Positions 48,996 through 56,590 of a stretch of DNA of 64,000 bases are shown here, piece after piece (the stretch's first letter is position 1; each line of letters begins with the position of its first letter). Below the pieces are notes generated by a model, which did no database searches, had not been told where the DNA came from, and was given only the letters and a program-made list of their open reading frames with translations. A program made the position numbers and the translations under genes. Source of the stretch: Bradyrhizobium diazoefficiens (GTDB lineage: Bacteria; Pseudomonadota; Alphaproteobacteria; Rhizobiales; Xanthobacteraceae); assembly GCF_016616235.1 (NCBI RefSeq), contig NZ_CP067100.1:4213001-4277000 (forward strand), written 5' to 3'.

Positions 48996-49640
48996 ATGTC
49001 CGTCGCAGAGTTCCTCAAGCAGCGTGCAGTGGAAGTCGCGGTCAGCGGCAGCTACTCGCTGCCGCGCTGGTATGATTGCGAGGGCAAGCTACGCACCTTC
49101 GCCTGCCGTACCAAGCGTGTCTCGCCGTTCCGCATGCTCGTGGACGTGCCGGTCGTCGGCAAGATCGGCGAGCGCGTGACCTCCTATTTCCAGGACTTCG
49201 GCGAATTCCAGTGCACCATCAGCGCGACGCTGAGATCGGGCTTCCTGATGGAACTCGAGATGACACGCGCGCGGCGCGCCTGGATGTCGGCAAAGCTGAC
49301 CTGGCTGGAGAAGAAGCAGAAGGACGCCAGCATTCAGGAGTTCCGGCATGACGCGCGCTTCGTCCCGCAGGTCCCGCACACCTTTCTGACACTGGCCGAC
49401 GGCAGCACCCATCCCTGCTTCATCATCGACGTCTCCACCGCGGGGGTCGCGGTGTCCTCGGAGTACGATCCGCCTCTCGGCACCCCGCTGGCGGTCGGCG
49501 CCTGCGTCGGGCGCGTCATCCGCAAGTTCGGCCACGGCTTTGCGGTCAAGTTCGCCGAAAAGCAGCAGCGGGACGACCTCGTCCGGCTGGTCGTGCGCCA
49601 GGCCGTGCTGCAGCCGGCCCGAATGGCAGCTTGCGGCTAG
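48996..49640 (+). CDS. PilZ-domain protein, two-domain
   Basis: 214 residues. The C-terminal PilZ domain has the complete binding motif: RHDAR at 117-121 and D145-V-S-T-A-G150, so it should bind c-di-GMP. The N-terminal ~105 residues (YSLPRWYDCEGKLRTFACRT, FQCTISATLRSGFLMELEMT) look like a second PilZ-like barrel without the motif. Such tandem proteins are frequent in Bradyrhizobium and can control exopolysaccharide or motility. The start ATG 48996 is chosen because the domain begins immediately. Confidence 0.85.
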   Translation: MSVAEFLKQRAVEVAVSGSYSLPRWYDCEGKLRTFACRTKRVSPFRMLVDVPVVGKIGERVTSYFQDFGEFQCTISATLRSGFLMELEMTRARRAWMSAKLTWLEKKQKDASIQEFRHDARFVPQVPHTFLTLADGSTHPCFIIDVSTAGVAVSSEYDPPLGTPLAVGACVGRVIRKFGHGFAVKFAEKQQRDDLVRLVVRQAVLQPARMAACG

Positions 49641-49732
49641 ACTGCCCTATCACGGCCCCAATGCCGGATCAGCTTTTGAGGGTCCAGGCCTTGCGCCGGA
49701 CGTCATTTGCGGACTTGCGATCGGGGGACCGG

Positions 49733-49972
49733 ATGCCAGTCAACAAGATCACCTGGGACAGGGTCGGCCGGGTGACGGAGCCCGGCCGCTACATGTACAC
49801 CTTCGGCTGGCTCACCATCACCGCCGGCGATCTCGCGGTCTGGCAGCAATATCCGCAGGCCGCGTTCACGCTGCTCGCGCAAGCGTCGGAGCGGGCCGAG
49901 GCCGTTGGCGAGGAGTTCCATCTCGGTGCCTTCGACATCGCGCCTGACGCGCTGCCATTCACCACGCATTGA
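49733..49972 (+). CDS. small conserved hypothetical protein (79 aa)
   Basis: ATG 49733 follows GGGGGA. MPVNKITWDRVGRVTEPGRY, then MYTFGWLTITAGDLAVWQQY, then PQAAFTLLAQASERAEAVGE. A beta-rich N-terminus precedes an amphipathic helix. Relatives exist widely in Bradyrhizobium as far as I know; no function. Confidence 0.72.
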   Translation: MPVNKITWDRVGRVTEPGRYMYTFGWLTITAGDLAVWQQYPQAAFTLLAQASERAEAVGEEFHLGAFDIAPDALPFTTH

Positions 49973-50299
49973 GCGGGAATGCGCGTGGCCCGCACGCGCA
50001 CATCGAACAGTGACCAGGCGGCCTGCCCGCCTCTGGCCTCGCCCGTCACGGGCGCATGGTAAGCTCGAGGAAGTCTGCATATTTCCTTGATCTGGCTTGC
50101 CAATCGCGATCCGGGATCGGACCCGCGATCATTGATAAGGATGACGACCACGCTCCGTCATGCAATTGATCGCGCTTGCATTCCAAACCTTCGCCGCCGA
50201 AACGGATGAACGTAAGCTGCAGCTGTCGGCAAGCGCATGACACATGGTCGCATCGGTGGACGTAGCTAAGCGGATCAAGGGAACCTATTTTCGGCGCCG
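49973..50299. other. intergenic region upstream of the PrsW-like gene
   Basis: 327 bp without a supported gene. A 65-residue minus-strand frame (50046-50243) has no good ribosome site or family. No repeat is seen. Confidence 0.45.
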
Positions 50300-51340
50300 A
50301 TGTACCTGATTGAAGCGTTACCCACCGTCATCGGAACGGCCGCCATCGCCCCGGCGCTGCTGATGCTTTGGCTCGTCATTGCCGCCGAGGAGCGGCCGGG
50401 ACCGCCGGCCCAGGTCTGGACCGCGTTCCTGCTTGGCGCGGCCAGCATCTCATTGCTCGGCCTTGTCCGTGCGCCCTTCGTCAAGATGGTCGCGGCCCCC
50501 GACAATCCCTGGGCGATGCTGGCCATGCATTCGGTGTTCGGCGTGGCGCTGCCCGAGGAAGCCGTCAAGGTCATCGCCATCGTGCTGGTCTCCTCGACCA
50601 AGCGGCGGACCTTTGCCAATCCGATGGACAGTGTGGTCTATGGCGCCGCGGTCGGCCTCGGCTTCGCCGCCTACGAGAACCTCGCCTATCTCGTCCAGCA
50701 TGCTGAGATGTGGCGCTCGCTCGCTGCCTTGCGGAGCGTGCTGACGGTGCCGTTCCACGGTGCACTCGGCATCATCGCCGGCGCCTATCTGACGATGGCA
50801 CGCGCCGGCACGGCGCTGGGCGCGAACCGTCATCATCGCGACTGGGCCCGCCTCTCCAGCCGCCTGCTGATCTTCGCCGGGCCCCTGGCGCTGCATTCGG
50901 CCTTCGACTTCCCGCTGCTCACCCTCCAGCGCATGCCGGATCTCGATCCAACCTTGCGGATGTGGCTGGGCGGCGCCAGCCTGCTGATCGGCTTCAGCTC
51001 GATCGCCTTCGCCATTCGCCTCGTCCGCCGCGTCGCGCGCCACCACGCGCCCCGTACCAATATCGCGCGGGAACGGCTCAGCCAGCTGCGGCGGATGTGG
51101 GCGCTGCTGCTCGCCGGCGGCGGTGTCGGCTTCCTCGGCCTCGCCTTCGTGCTGACCTCGATCCACCACTGGCTGATCAACCCCGAGCGCAATTTGACGC
51201 TGGCGCTGATCCCGATCGGCCTCGTCTCCATCCTGCTCGGCCTTGCGCTTCTGGTTGTCACAACGGCAATCTACGTTCTCGGCCGCAACCGCATCCGCAC
51301 CAGCGGCGAAGGTTTTTCGTCGGCGCATGGCGGCGGTTGA
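50300..51340 (+). CDS. PrsW-family intramembrane metalloprotease
   Basis: 346 residues, about nine membrane helices. The PrsW motifs are in order: ALPEEAVK (E86-E87, K90), DSVVYGAAVGLGFAAYENLA, VPFHGALGIIAGAYLTMARA (metal His) and ALHSAFDF (second His and Asp). These are the residues of the CPBP/PrsW glutamic-metal protease group, which cleave single-pass proteins such as anti-sigma factors in the membrane. The C-terminal third (about 220-346) is a further hydrophobic part with charged linker, larger than Bacillus PrsW. Substrate unknown; no anti-sigma gene is adjacent. Confidence 0.88.
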   Translation: MYLIEALPTVIGTAAIAPALLMLWLVIAAEERPGPPAQVWTAFLLGAASISLLGLVRAPFVKMVAAPDNPWAMLAMHSVFGVALPEEAVKVIAIVLVSSTKRRTFANPMDSVVYGAAVGLGFAAYENLAYLVQHAEMWRSLAALRSVLTVPFHGALGIIAGAYLTMARAGTALGANRHHRDWARLSSRLLIFAGPLALHSAFDFPLLTLQRMPDLDPTLRMWLGGASLLIGFSSIAFAIRLVRRVARHHAPRTNIARERLSQLRRMWALLLAGGGVGFLGLAFVLTSIHHWLINPERNLTLALIPIGLVSILLGLALLVVTTAIYVLGRNRIRTSGEGFSSAHGGG

Positions 51341-51409
51341 GCCGCAGGATGGCAAGTGCGGTATCCGCACATTAGATTGGGCGCACGTCTTTTGATCCGG
51401 AGCCTGCCG

Positions 51410-51988
51410 ATGCCATCGCCCGAGGATTTTTCAAGGCTGCAATCCACCATGAGCCAAACGGTGAAGGCGCATTGGAAGGCCTTCCTGTTCGAAGGCATCT
51501 TGCTGGCCGTGCTCGGTATCGCGGCGCTGATCCTGCCGCCGCTCGCGAGCCTTGCGATCGCGATCCTTCTCGGCTGGATGTTCCTGATCAGCGGCATCGG
51601 CGGGCTGATCGTGACCTACTGGGCGCGCAGCACGCCGGGCTTCTGGTGGTCGCTGATCTCGGCAGCGCTCGCGGTGCTCGCCGGCATGCTGCTGCTGGCG
51701 CGGCCGATGCAGGCGGTGCTGACGCTGACCATCGTGCTCGGCGCCTATTTCCTGGCCGAGGGCGTTGCCACCATCATGTATGCGCTGGAGCACCGCCGCG
51801 AGCTGAGCGGCCGCTGGTCGTGGCTCCTGATCGCGGGCCTCGTCGACATGGCAATCTCGTTCATGGTGATCACCGGGCTGCCGAGCTCGGCGGAATGGGC
51901 GATCGGCATCCTCGTCGCGATCAATTTGCTGTTCGGCGGCGCCACCCTGATCGGCATGGCGCTGGCGGCACGCAATAGCAACACCTGA
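51410..51988 (+). CDS. HdeD-family membrane protein
   Basis: 192 residues from ATG 51410 (CGGAG upstream). Six membrane helices in two DUF308 repeats (FEGILLAVLGIAALILPPLA, LLGWMFLISGIGGLIVTYWA, SAALAVLAGMLLLARPMQAV, AYFLAEGVATIMYALEHRRE, GLVDMAISFMVITGLPSSAE). The HdeD family is linked to acid resistance in E. coli. It follows the PrsW-like gene by 69 bp on the same strand. The stop is only 31 bp before the -35 box of the DAHP-synthase attenuator promoter. Confidence 0.88.
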   Translation: MPSPEDFSRLQSTMSQTVKAHWKAFLFEGILLAVLGIAALILPPLASLAIAILLGWMFLISGIGGLIVTYWARSTPGFWWSLISAALAVLAGMLLLARPMQAVLTLTIVLGAYFLAEGVATIMYALEHRRELSGRWSWLLIAGLVDMAISFMVITGLPSSAEWAIGILVAINLLFGGATLIGMALAARNSNT

Positions 51989-52019
51989 GACGCCTCGTCG
52001 CGCCGGCGCCGTTTTGGGG

Positions 52020-52048
52020 GTGACAAGGCGCCAAGGGCGCGCTATATG
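52020..52048 (+). promoter_or_regulatory. promoter of the DAHP-synthase attenuator (leaderless)
   Basis: -35 GTGACA (52020-52025; 5 of 6 to consensus), 17-nt spacer, -10 TATATG (52043-52048). The expected start 7-8 nt later falls at 52055-52056, exactly at the AUG of the leader peptide. The transcript would therefore begin with, or one base before, the start codon. Confidence 0.65.
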
Positions 52049-52055
52049 CCCTGCC

Positions 52056-52136
52056 ATGATCACCGTTGCCACCAGCTATTTTTGGTACTTTAGCTACGAC
52101 AGCTCGCTGGCGGCAGGAGGATCACGCTCAATCTGA
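52056..52136 (+). CDS. aromatic-rich leader peptide of the DAHP-synthase gene
   Basis: 26 codons from ATG 52056 to TGA 52134-52136. Codons 8-14 (52077-52097) read Tyr-Phe-Trp-Tyr-Phe-Ser-Tyr: six aromatic residues in seven, with all three aromatic amino acids. The rest is ordinary (ITVATS before, DSSLAAGGSRSI after). Such a run before a terminator and an aromatic biosynthesis gene is the signature of transcription attenuation. Its translation, not the product, senses charged tRNA-Tyr, -Phe and -Trp. No ribosome site precedes the ATG, consistent with a leaderless mRNA. Confidence 0.85.
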   Translation: MITVATSYFWYFSYDSSLAAGGSRSI

Positions 52137-52183
52137 ATATTGAAGCAAACGTCCGAACAAGCCGCCAGACCTGGCGGCTTTTT
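52068..52183 (+). promoter_or_regulatory. ribosome-mediated attenuator (segments 1-4)
   Basis: Segment 1 GCCACCAG (52068-52075) can pair with segment 2 CTGGCGGC (52107-52114; one mismatch). Segment 2 can pair perfectly with segment 3 GCCGCCAG (52161-52168). Segment 3 pairs perfectly with segment 4 CTGGCGGC (52171-52178), the terminator. A ribosome stalled on the aromatic codons leaves segment 2 free to form 2:3 (antiterminator). A ribosome that reaches the TGA is next to segment 2 and allows 3:4. Confidence 0.82.
52160..52183 (+). terminator. attenuator terminator hairpin
   Basis: AGCCGCCAG-AC-CTGGCGGCT followed by TTTTTG, 24 bp after the leader-peptide stop and about 40 bp before the DAHP-synthase start. 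Confidence 0.93.
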
Positions 52184-52221
52184 TGTTGGCCGGCAGGTTC
52201 GAAAACAAACAGGAGCCCGCC

Positions 52222-53307
52222 GTGCTGAGCACGACCGACGATCTTCGTATCCGCGAACTGAAAGAGCTGAGCACGCCGGAAGAGGTGATGCGGGAAGTCC
52301 CGCGCACGCTCACCGCAACGCGTGTGGTGATGGCGGCGCGCAACGCCATTCATGCCATCCTCAACGGCCAGGACGACCGCCTGCTGGTCGTGGTCGGCCC
52401 TTGCTCGGTGCATGATCCCAAGGCCGCGCTCGACTATGCCGAGCGCCTCGCACGCTTGCGCGAAGACCTCGCCGACCAGCTCGAGATCGTGATGCGGGTC
52501 TATTTCGAGAAGCCGCGCACCACCGTCGGCTGGAAGGGCTTGATCAACGATCCTGATCTCGACGGCAGCTTCGACATCAACAAGGGCCTGCGGCTGGCCC
52601 GTAACGTGCTGTCGGCGGTGAACAATCTCGGCCTGCCCGCCGGCGCCGAATTCCTGGATATGACGACGCCGCAATACATCGCCGACCTCGTGTCCTGGGC
52701 CGCGATCGGTGCGCGCACAACCGAGAGCCAGATCCATCGCGAGCTGGCTTCGGGCCTGTCCTGCCCGGTCGGCTTCAAGAACGGCACCGACGGCAATGTT
52801 CGCATTGCCGCCGATGCGGTGAAGTCAGCCTCGCATCCGCATCACTTCATGGCCGTCACAAAGCTCGGACGCTCGGCGATCGCCTCGACCGCGGGCAACG
52901 AGGACTGCCACATCATCCTGCGCGGCGGCAGCAAGCCGAACTATGACGCCGCAAGCGTCGCGGCAGCCTGCAACGAGCTGGCCAAGGCCGGCGTCGCGCC
53001 GCTGGTGATGGTGGATGCGAGCCACGCCAATTCGAGCAAGAAGCCGGAAAACCAGCCGCTGGTCACGGCCGATATCGCCGGCCAGATCTCCGGCGGCGAA
53101 ACCCGCATCGTGGGCGTGATGATCGAGAGCAATCTCGAAGGCGGCCGCCAGGACGTCGTGCCGGGCAAGCCGCTCGTCTACGGTCAGAGCATCACCGACG
53201 GCTGCATCGACTGGGTGACGACGGCGACAGTGCTCGAGCAGCTCGCTGACGCGGTCGAGATCCGGCGCAACACCCGGCGTGCGGGGCTGCACGGGCGTAC
53301 GGCATAA
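52222..53307 (+). CDS. aroF: class I 3-deoxy-7-phosphoheptulonate (DAHP) synthase
   Basis: 361 residues from GTG 52222, preceded by AGGAG at 6 nt. The class I (AroF/G/H) motifs are complete: LLVVVGPCSVHDPKAALDYA, RVYFEKPRTTVGWKGLINDP, GLPAGAEFLDMTTPQYIADL, SGLSCPVGFKNGTDGNVRIA, IILRGGSKPNYDAASVAAAC and PLVMVDASHANSSKKPENQP. It condenses PEP and erythrose-4-phosphate, the first step of the shikimate pathway. The symbol stands for the family; aroG or aroH could equally be used. Expression is most probably controlled by the attenuator upstream, besides feedback inhibition typical for the class. Confidence 0.93.
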   Translation: MLSTTDDLRIRELKELSTPEEVMREVPRTLTATRVVMAARNAIHAILNGQDDRLLVVVGPCSVHDPKAALDYAERLARLREDLADQLEIVMRVYFEKPRTTVGWKGLINDPDLDGSFDINKGLRLARNVLSAVNNLGLPAGAEFLDMTTPQYIADLVSWAAIGARTTESQIHRELASGLSCPVGFKNGTDGNVRIAADAVKSASHPHHFMAVTKLGRSAIASTAGNEDCHIILRGGSKPNYDAASVAAACNELAKAGVAPLVMVDASHANSSKKPENQPLVTADIAGQISGGETRIVGVMIESNLEGGRQDVVPGKPLVYGQSITDGCIDWVTTATVLEQLADAVEIRRNTRRAGLHGRTA

Positions 53308-53363
53308 GCCTGAAAAGCGCGGGTGGGGCGCTGTCGCGCCCTGCCCGCCGGCGCAGTCGCGTC

Positions 53364-53615
53364 TCAGCAGCCGCGGCAGATGCTCTTGATCTTCTTGTCG
53401 AGCGCCTGGTTTTCCTTGCTAAGGGGATCGTTCGCGTCGCTCACATTCTTCTCGTTCGGCACGTCCCCGGCGCGCGGCTGGCGATGACCGACCGGCGCCT
53501 GCGGCACCGATCCCGATGTGGCGCCACCCGACGTCGATCCCTTGGTCCCGGTCTGCGCCATCGCTGCGCCGCCGAGCAAGACCACGAGCGATGCTGCCAG
53601 CATGATCTTCTTCAT
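53364..53615 (-). CDS. small secreted Thr/Ser/Gly-rich protein (83 aa)
   Basis: ATG 53615 with GGAGGCACGGAT upstream. A signal peptide (MKKIMLAASLVVLLGGAAMA) is followed by QTGTKGSTSGGATSGSVPQA, a polar linker, then DPLSKENQALDKKIKSICRG and a terminal Cys. The flexible polar segment and final Cys-x2-Cys suggest a periplasmic small protein. No family is recognised. Confidence 0.72.
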   Translation of the reverse strand: MKKIMLAASLVVLLGGAAMAQTGTKGSTSGGATSGSVPQAPVGHRQPRAGDVPNEKNVSDANDPLSKENQALDKKIKSICRGC

Positions 53616-53659
53616 ATCCGTGCCTCCGTTCCTCAAACCGACGTCGCCGTTATCACCGC

Positions 53660-54754
53660 TCAGGTCTCGGGCGGATAGAGGTGAACGTCGCCGCAATAGT
53701 CTAGGATACGATAGCGCGTTTCCGTGCCGGCTTCACGCGTGCCGGCTGCGGTATTTTGCGCCGCCAACACATAATTCGGCCCGACCGGCGATTTGCCGGC
53801 GCCGCCGGGAATATCGATGACATAGTCAGGCTGACACAGCCCCGACACCCGCCCGCGCAACTGCCGCATCAACTCCTGCCCCTCGGCCAGCGTCGTTCGC
53901 AGATGCGCCGTGCCGGGCGCGAGATCGCCGTGATGCAGATAGTAGGGCTTGATCCGGCATTGGACGAAAGCCCGCATCAAATCCGACAAAGCGGCCGCGG
54001 TGTCGTTGACGCCGCGCAAAAGCACGGACTGGCTCACCAGCGGAATTCCGGCATCGGCGAGCCGCGCGCAGGCGGCGCGCGCCGGCCCTGCCAGCTCGCG
54101 CGCATGGTTGGCATGCAGGGCGACCCAGGTGGTTGCACCCCCGACCTTCAGCGCTGCGACCATCTCCTCGCTGATACGCGCGGGATCGGCCACCGGCACG
54201 CGGGTGTGAAGGCGGATGATCTTGACGTGATCGATGGCGGCAAGATCAGCCATGATCTCGCTCATTCGGCGCGGCGACAGCATCAAGGGGTCGCCGCCGG
54301 TCAGGATCACCTCCCAGATCTCGTCGTGCGCGCGGATATAGTCGATCGCAGTGCGGTAAGCGCTATCCGAGAGCGCGTTCTCCTTGCCGGGCCCCACCAT
54401 CTCGCGGCGGAAGCAGAAGCGGCAATAGATCGCACAGACATGGACGAGCTTGAACAGCACGCGATCGGGATAGCGATGCACGATGCCTGATACCGGCGAG
54501 TGCGGGTGATCGCCGATCGGATCGGCGTTCTCGCCCGGCTGCATCTGCAATTCGTTTGCGCTCGGAACAAATTGCCGCGCGATCGGATCGTCGGGATCCG
54601 ACTTATCGATCAGCTCGACCAGCGCCGGTGTGATCGCGACCGCATAGCGCGCGGCAACGCGCTCCAGCGCAGGCAGCGCGGCGGCAGGCGCCAGGCCTTC
54701 GGCCACGAGGTCAGCCGGCTCGCGCAAGGTGCGTGCAAGATTGGTCTTCGTCAT
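53660..54754 (-). CDS. epmB: radical SAM lysine 2,3-aminomutase family, EF-P (R)-beta-lysine synthase
   Basis: 364 residues from ATG 54754. The radical-SAM cluster motif is CAIYCRFCF (C107, C111, C114). Further KamA-family motifs are IWEVILTGGDPLMLSPRRMS and QSVLLRGVNDTAAALSDLMR; PLP-binding residues lie near IKPYYLHHGDL. It overlaps epmA by four bases (ATGA) and lies next to efp, so it most likely makes (R)-beta-lysine for EpmA instead of degrading lysine. The catabolic enzyme is longer and lacks this context. The convergent small secreted gene ends 45 bp away. Confidence 0.9.
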   Translation of the reverse strand: MTKTNLARTLREPADLVAEGLAPAAALPALERVAARYAVAITPALVELIDKSDPDDPIARQFVPSANELQMQPGENADPIGDHPHSPVSGIVHRYPDRVLFKLVHVCAIYCRFCFRREMVGPGKENALSDSAYRTAIDYIRAHDEIWEVILTGGDPLMLSPRRMSEIMADLAAIDHVKIIRLHTRVPVADPARISEEMVAALKVGGATTWVALHANHARELAGPARAACARLADAGIPLVSQSVLLRGVNDTAAALSDLMRAFVQCRIKPYYLHHGDLAPGTAHLRTTLAEGQELMRQLRGRVSGLCQPDYVIDIPGGAGKSPVGPNYVLAAQNTAAGTREAGTETRYRILDYCGDVHLYPPET

Positions 54755-55815
54755 CTTTCGCTTAGCTTTTCTTCTGCAGGCGGCGTCCACACCACCTGAT
54801 CGATCCGTGTTGCGCCGCTCGCCAGCATCACCAGCCGGTCGAAGCCGAGCGCAACGCCGCTCGCCTCCGGCATTGCGGCGACCGCGGCTAGAAAATCCTC
54901 GTCCAGCGGATAGGCCTCGCCGTAGCGGCGCCGCTTCTCCGCCATCGACTCCGTAAAGCGTTTGCGCTGCTCCTCGGCATCGGTCAGCTCGCCAAAGCCG
55001 TTGGCGAGCTCGACGCCGCAGGCATAGACCTCGAACCGTTCCGCGACCCGCGCATCTTCGGCCTTCACCCGCGCCAGCGCCGCCTCTGGAGATGGGTATT
55101 CGAACAGGATGGTCAAACGTCCCTGCCCCAGCTGCGGCTCGACATGCTCGACCAGGACCTTGCTGAAGATGTCCGACCAGGTGTCGTCTTCGGCGACGCG
55201 GACCTTGCCGGCCGCCGCCCGGGCAAGCGCGGCACGGTTACCCTCGGCGCCAGAGATTGTCGACAGCAGATCGATGCCGGCGAAACGCTCGAAGGCGCGC
55301 GCGACCGTCAGGAGCTCCGGCTCGGCGAAGGGATCGGCGGTCCGGCCGCGGAACGAGAAGGTCCCGATCCCGGTCGCCTGCGCGGCCCGCGCAACGACGA
55401 CCACGGTGTCGGCCATGATGGCGTCATAGGGGGCGCCGGCCCGATACCATTCCAGCATCGTGAATTCCGGCAGATGGAGGTCGCCCCGCTCGCGGTCGCG
55501 GAACACCCGGGCGAGCTCGAAGATTCGGGGCTCGCCGGCTGCCAGCAGCTTCTTGCAGGCGAATTCCGGTGAGGTTCGCAGGTAACGGCTGGCCCGGCTG
55601 CCGTCGGGACGCACGAGTTCGGTCCGGGCGGCGTGCAGATGGGTCTCGTTGCCCGGGGACACCTGGAGGACGGAGGTTTCGACCTCGACGAAGCTTTGCT
55701 CGGCGAAAAAGGCCCGTATTGCTCCGGTAATGGCTCCCCGCGCCTGGAGGAAGGGTCGCCGGTCGAGATGCCGCTCAGGCGACCAGAATGGCGAAATTGG
55801 CTTGTCCCCAACCAT
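54751..55815 (-). CDS. epmA: EF-P lysyltransferase, PoxA/GenX lysyl-tRNA synthetase paralogue
   Basis: 354 residues from ATG 55815. Only the class II aminoacyl-tRNA synthetase core is present, with no anticodon-binding domain, as in EpmA: RRPFLQARGAITGAIRAFFA, RYLRTSPEFACKKLLAAGEP, ELARVFRDRERGDLHLPEFT (motif 2) and ASGVALGFDRLVMLASGATR (motif 3). It attaches beta-lysine to a conserved lysine of EF-P. Divergent from efp with 162 bp between starts, which must carry both promoters. The downstream epmB is coupled by overlap. Confidence 0.93.
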   Translation of the reverse strand: MVGDKPISPFWSPERHLDRRPFLQARGAITGAIRAFFAEQSFVEVETSVLQVSPGNETHLHAARTELVRPDGSRASRYLRTSPEFACKKLLAAGEPRIFELARVFRDRERGDLHLPEFTMLEWYRAGAPYDAIMADTVVVVARAAQATGIGTFSFRGRTADPFAEPELLTVARAFERFAGIDLLSTISGAEGNRAALARAAAGKVRVAEDDTWSDIFSKVLVEHVEPQLGQGRLTILFEYPSPEAALARVKAEDARVAERFEVYACGVELANGFGELTDAEEQRKRFTESMAEKRRRYGEAYPLDEDFLAAVAAMPEASGVALGFDRLVMLASGATRIDQVVWTPPAEEKLSER

Positions 55816-55977
55816 CAGCCGGCCGCTCCGGCTCTGAGCAAAGTGCTGGCATCGAACGGCAAAATCAGTATGTTGCGGCCCGAAACGGGCGCTGAGGTCC
55901 GATTTGAGGCCCCAAGTCCCCCATCGATTTGACCACGTCCTGGCCGATGCCGGGCCAAGCAAGCAGGAAATACAGCT

Positions 55978-56544
55978 TTGAGAGTCATCGCCAGTTCTAT
56001 TCGCAAGGGCAACGTGATCGAGCAAGACGGCAAGCTTTATGTCGTCGTGAGCGCCGAGAACATCCATCCCGGCAAGGGCACGCCGGTCAGCCAGATCGAA
56101 ATGCGCCGAATCTCGGACGGGGTAAAGATCTCCGAGCGGTACAAGACCACCGACCAGGTCGAAAAGGCCACCATCGAAGAGCGCAATTACACGTTCCTCT
56201 ATGAAGACGGCGACGGCTTCCACTTCATGAACCCGGAAACCTATGACCAGGTCCAGGTGTCCAAGGACGTCGTCGGCGACGCCGCCGCGTATCTTCAGGA
56301 GAGCATGACGGTCAAGCTGTCCATGCACGACACCAACCCGGTGTCGATCGCGCTGCCGCAGCGCGTCACGCTGGAAGTGGTCGACACCGAGCCCGTGACC
56401 AAGGGCCAGACCGCCTCGTCGTCCTACAAGCCCGCAGTGCTCTCCAACGGCGTGCGCACCACCGTGCCGCCGCACATCACGGTCGGCACCCGCGTCGTAG
56501 TGATAACCGAGGACGGCTCCTACGCCGAGCGCGCCAAGGACTAA
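55978..56544 (+). CDS. efp: translation elongation factor P
   Basis: 188 residues, starting at TTG 55978 with AGGAAA 7 nt upstream. Domain I carries [21 protein letters not shown]33 in P-G-K-G is the modified lysine. Domain II continues with [20 protein letters not shown] and [20 protein letters not shown]; the domain III signature is [23 protein letters not shown] relieves ribosome stalling at polyproline. Presence of epmA and epmB next door means beta-lysylation is the likely modification. The first codon TTG rather than ATG is unusual for a highly expressed factor. Confidence 0.96.
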   Translation: MRVIASSIRKGNVIEQDGKLYVVVSAENIHPGKGTPVSQIEMRRISDGVKISERYKTTDQVEKATIEERNYTFLYEDGDGFHFMNPETYDQVQVSKDVVGDAAAYLQESMTVKLSMHDTNPVSIALPQRVTLEVVDTEPVTKGQTASSSYKPAVLSNGVRTTVPPHITVGTRVVVITEDGSYAERAKD

Positions 56545-56590
56545 GCGAGGGGCCGAGGACCAGAGCAGGTTGCCGCCGGGGGGCGAGACA

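Noticed and set aside
50046..50243. 65-codon minus-strand frame upstream of the PrsW-like gene
   Set aside because: No Shine-Dalgarno, mixed composition and no related small protein known to me.
53660..54754. Catabolic lysine 2,3-aminomutase
   Set aside because: Overlap with epmA, proximity to efp and short length favour the EF-P pathway enzyme EpmB.
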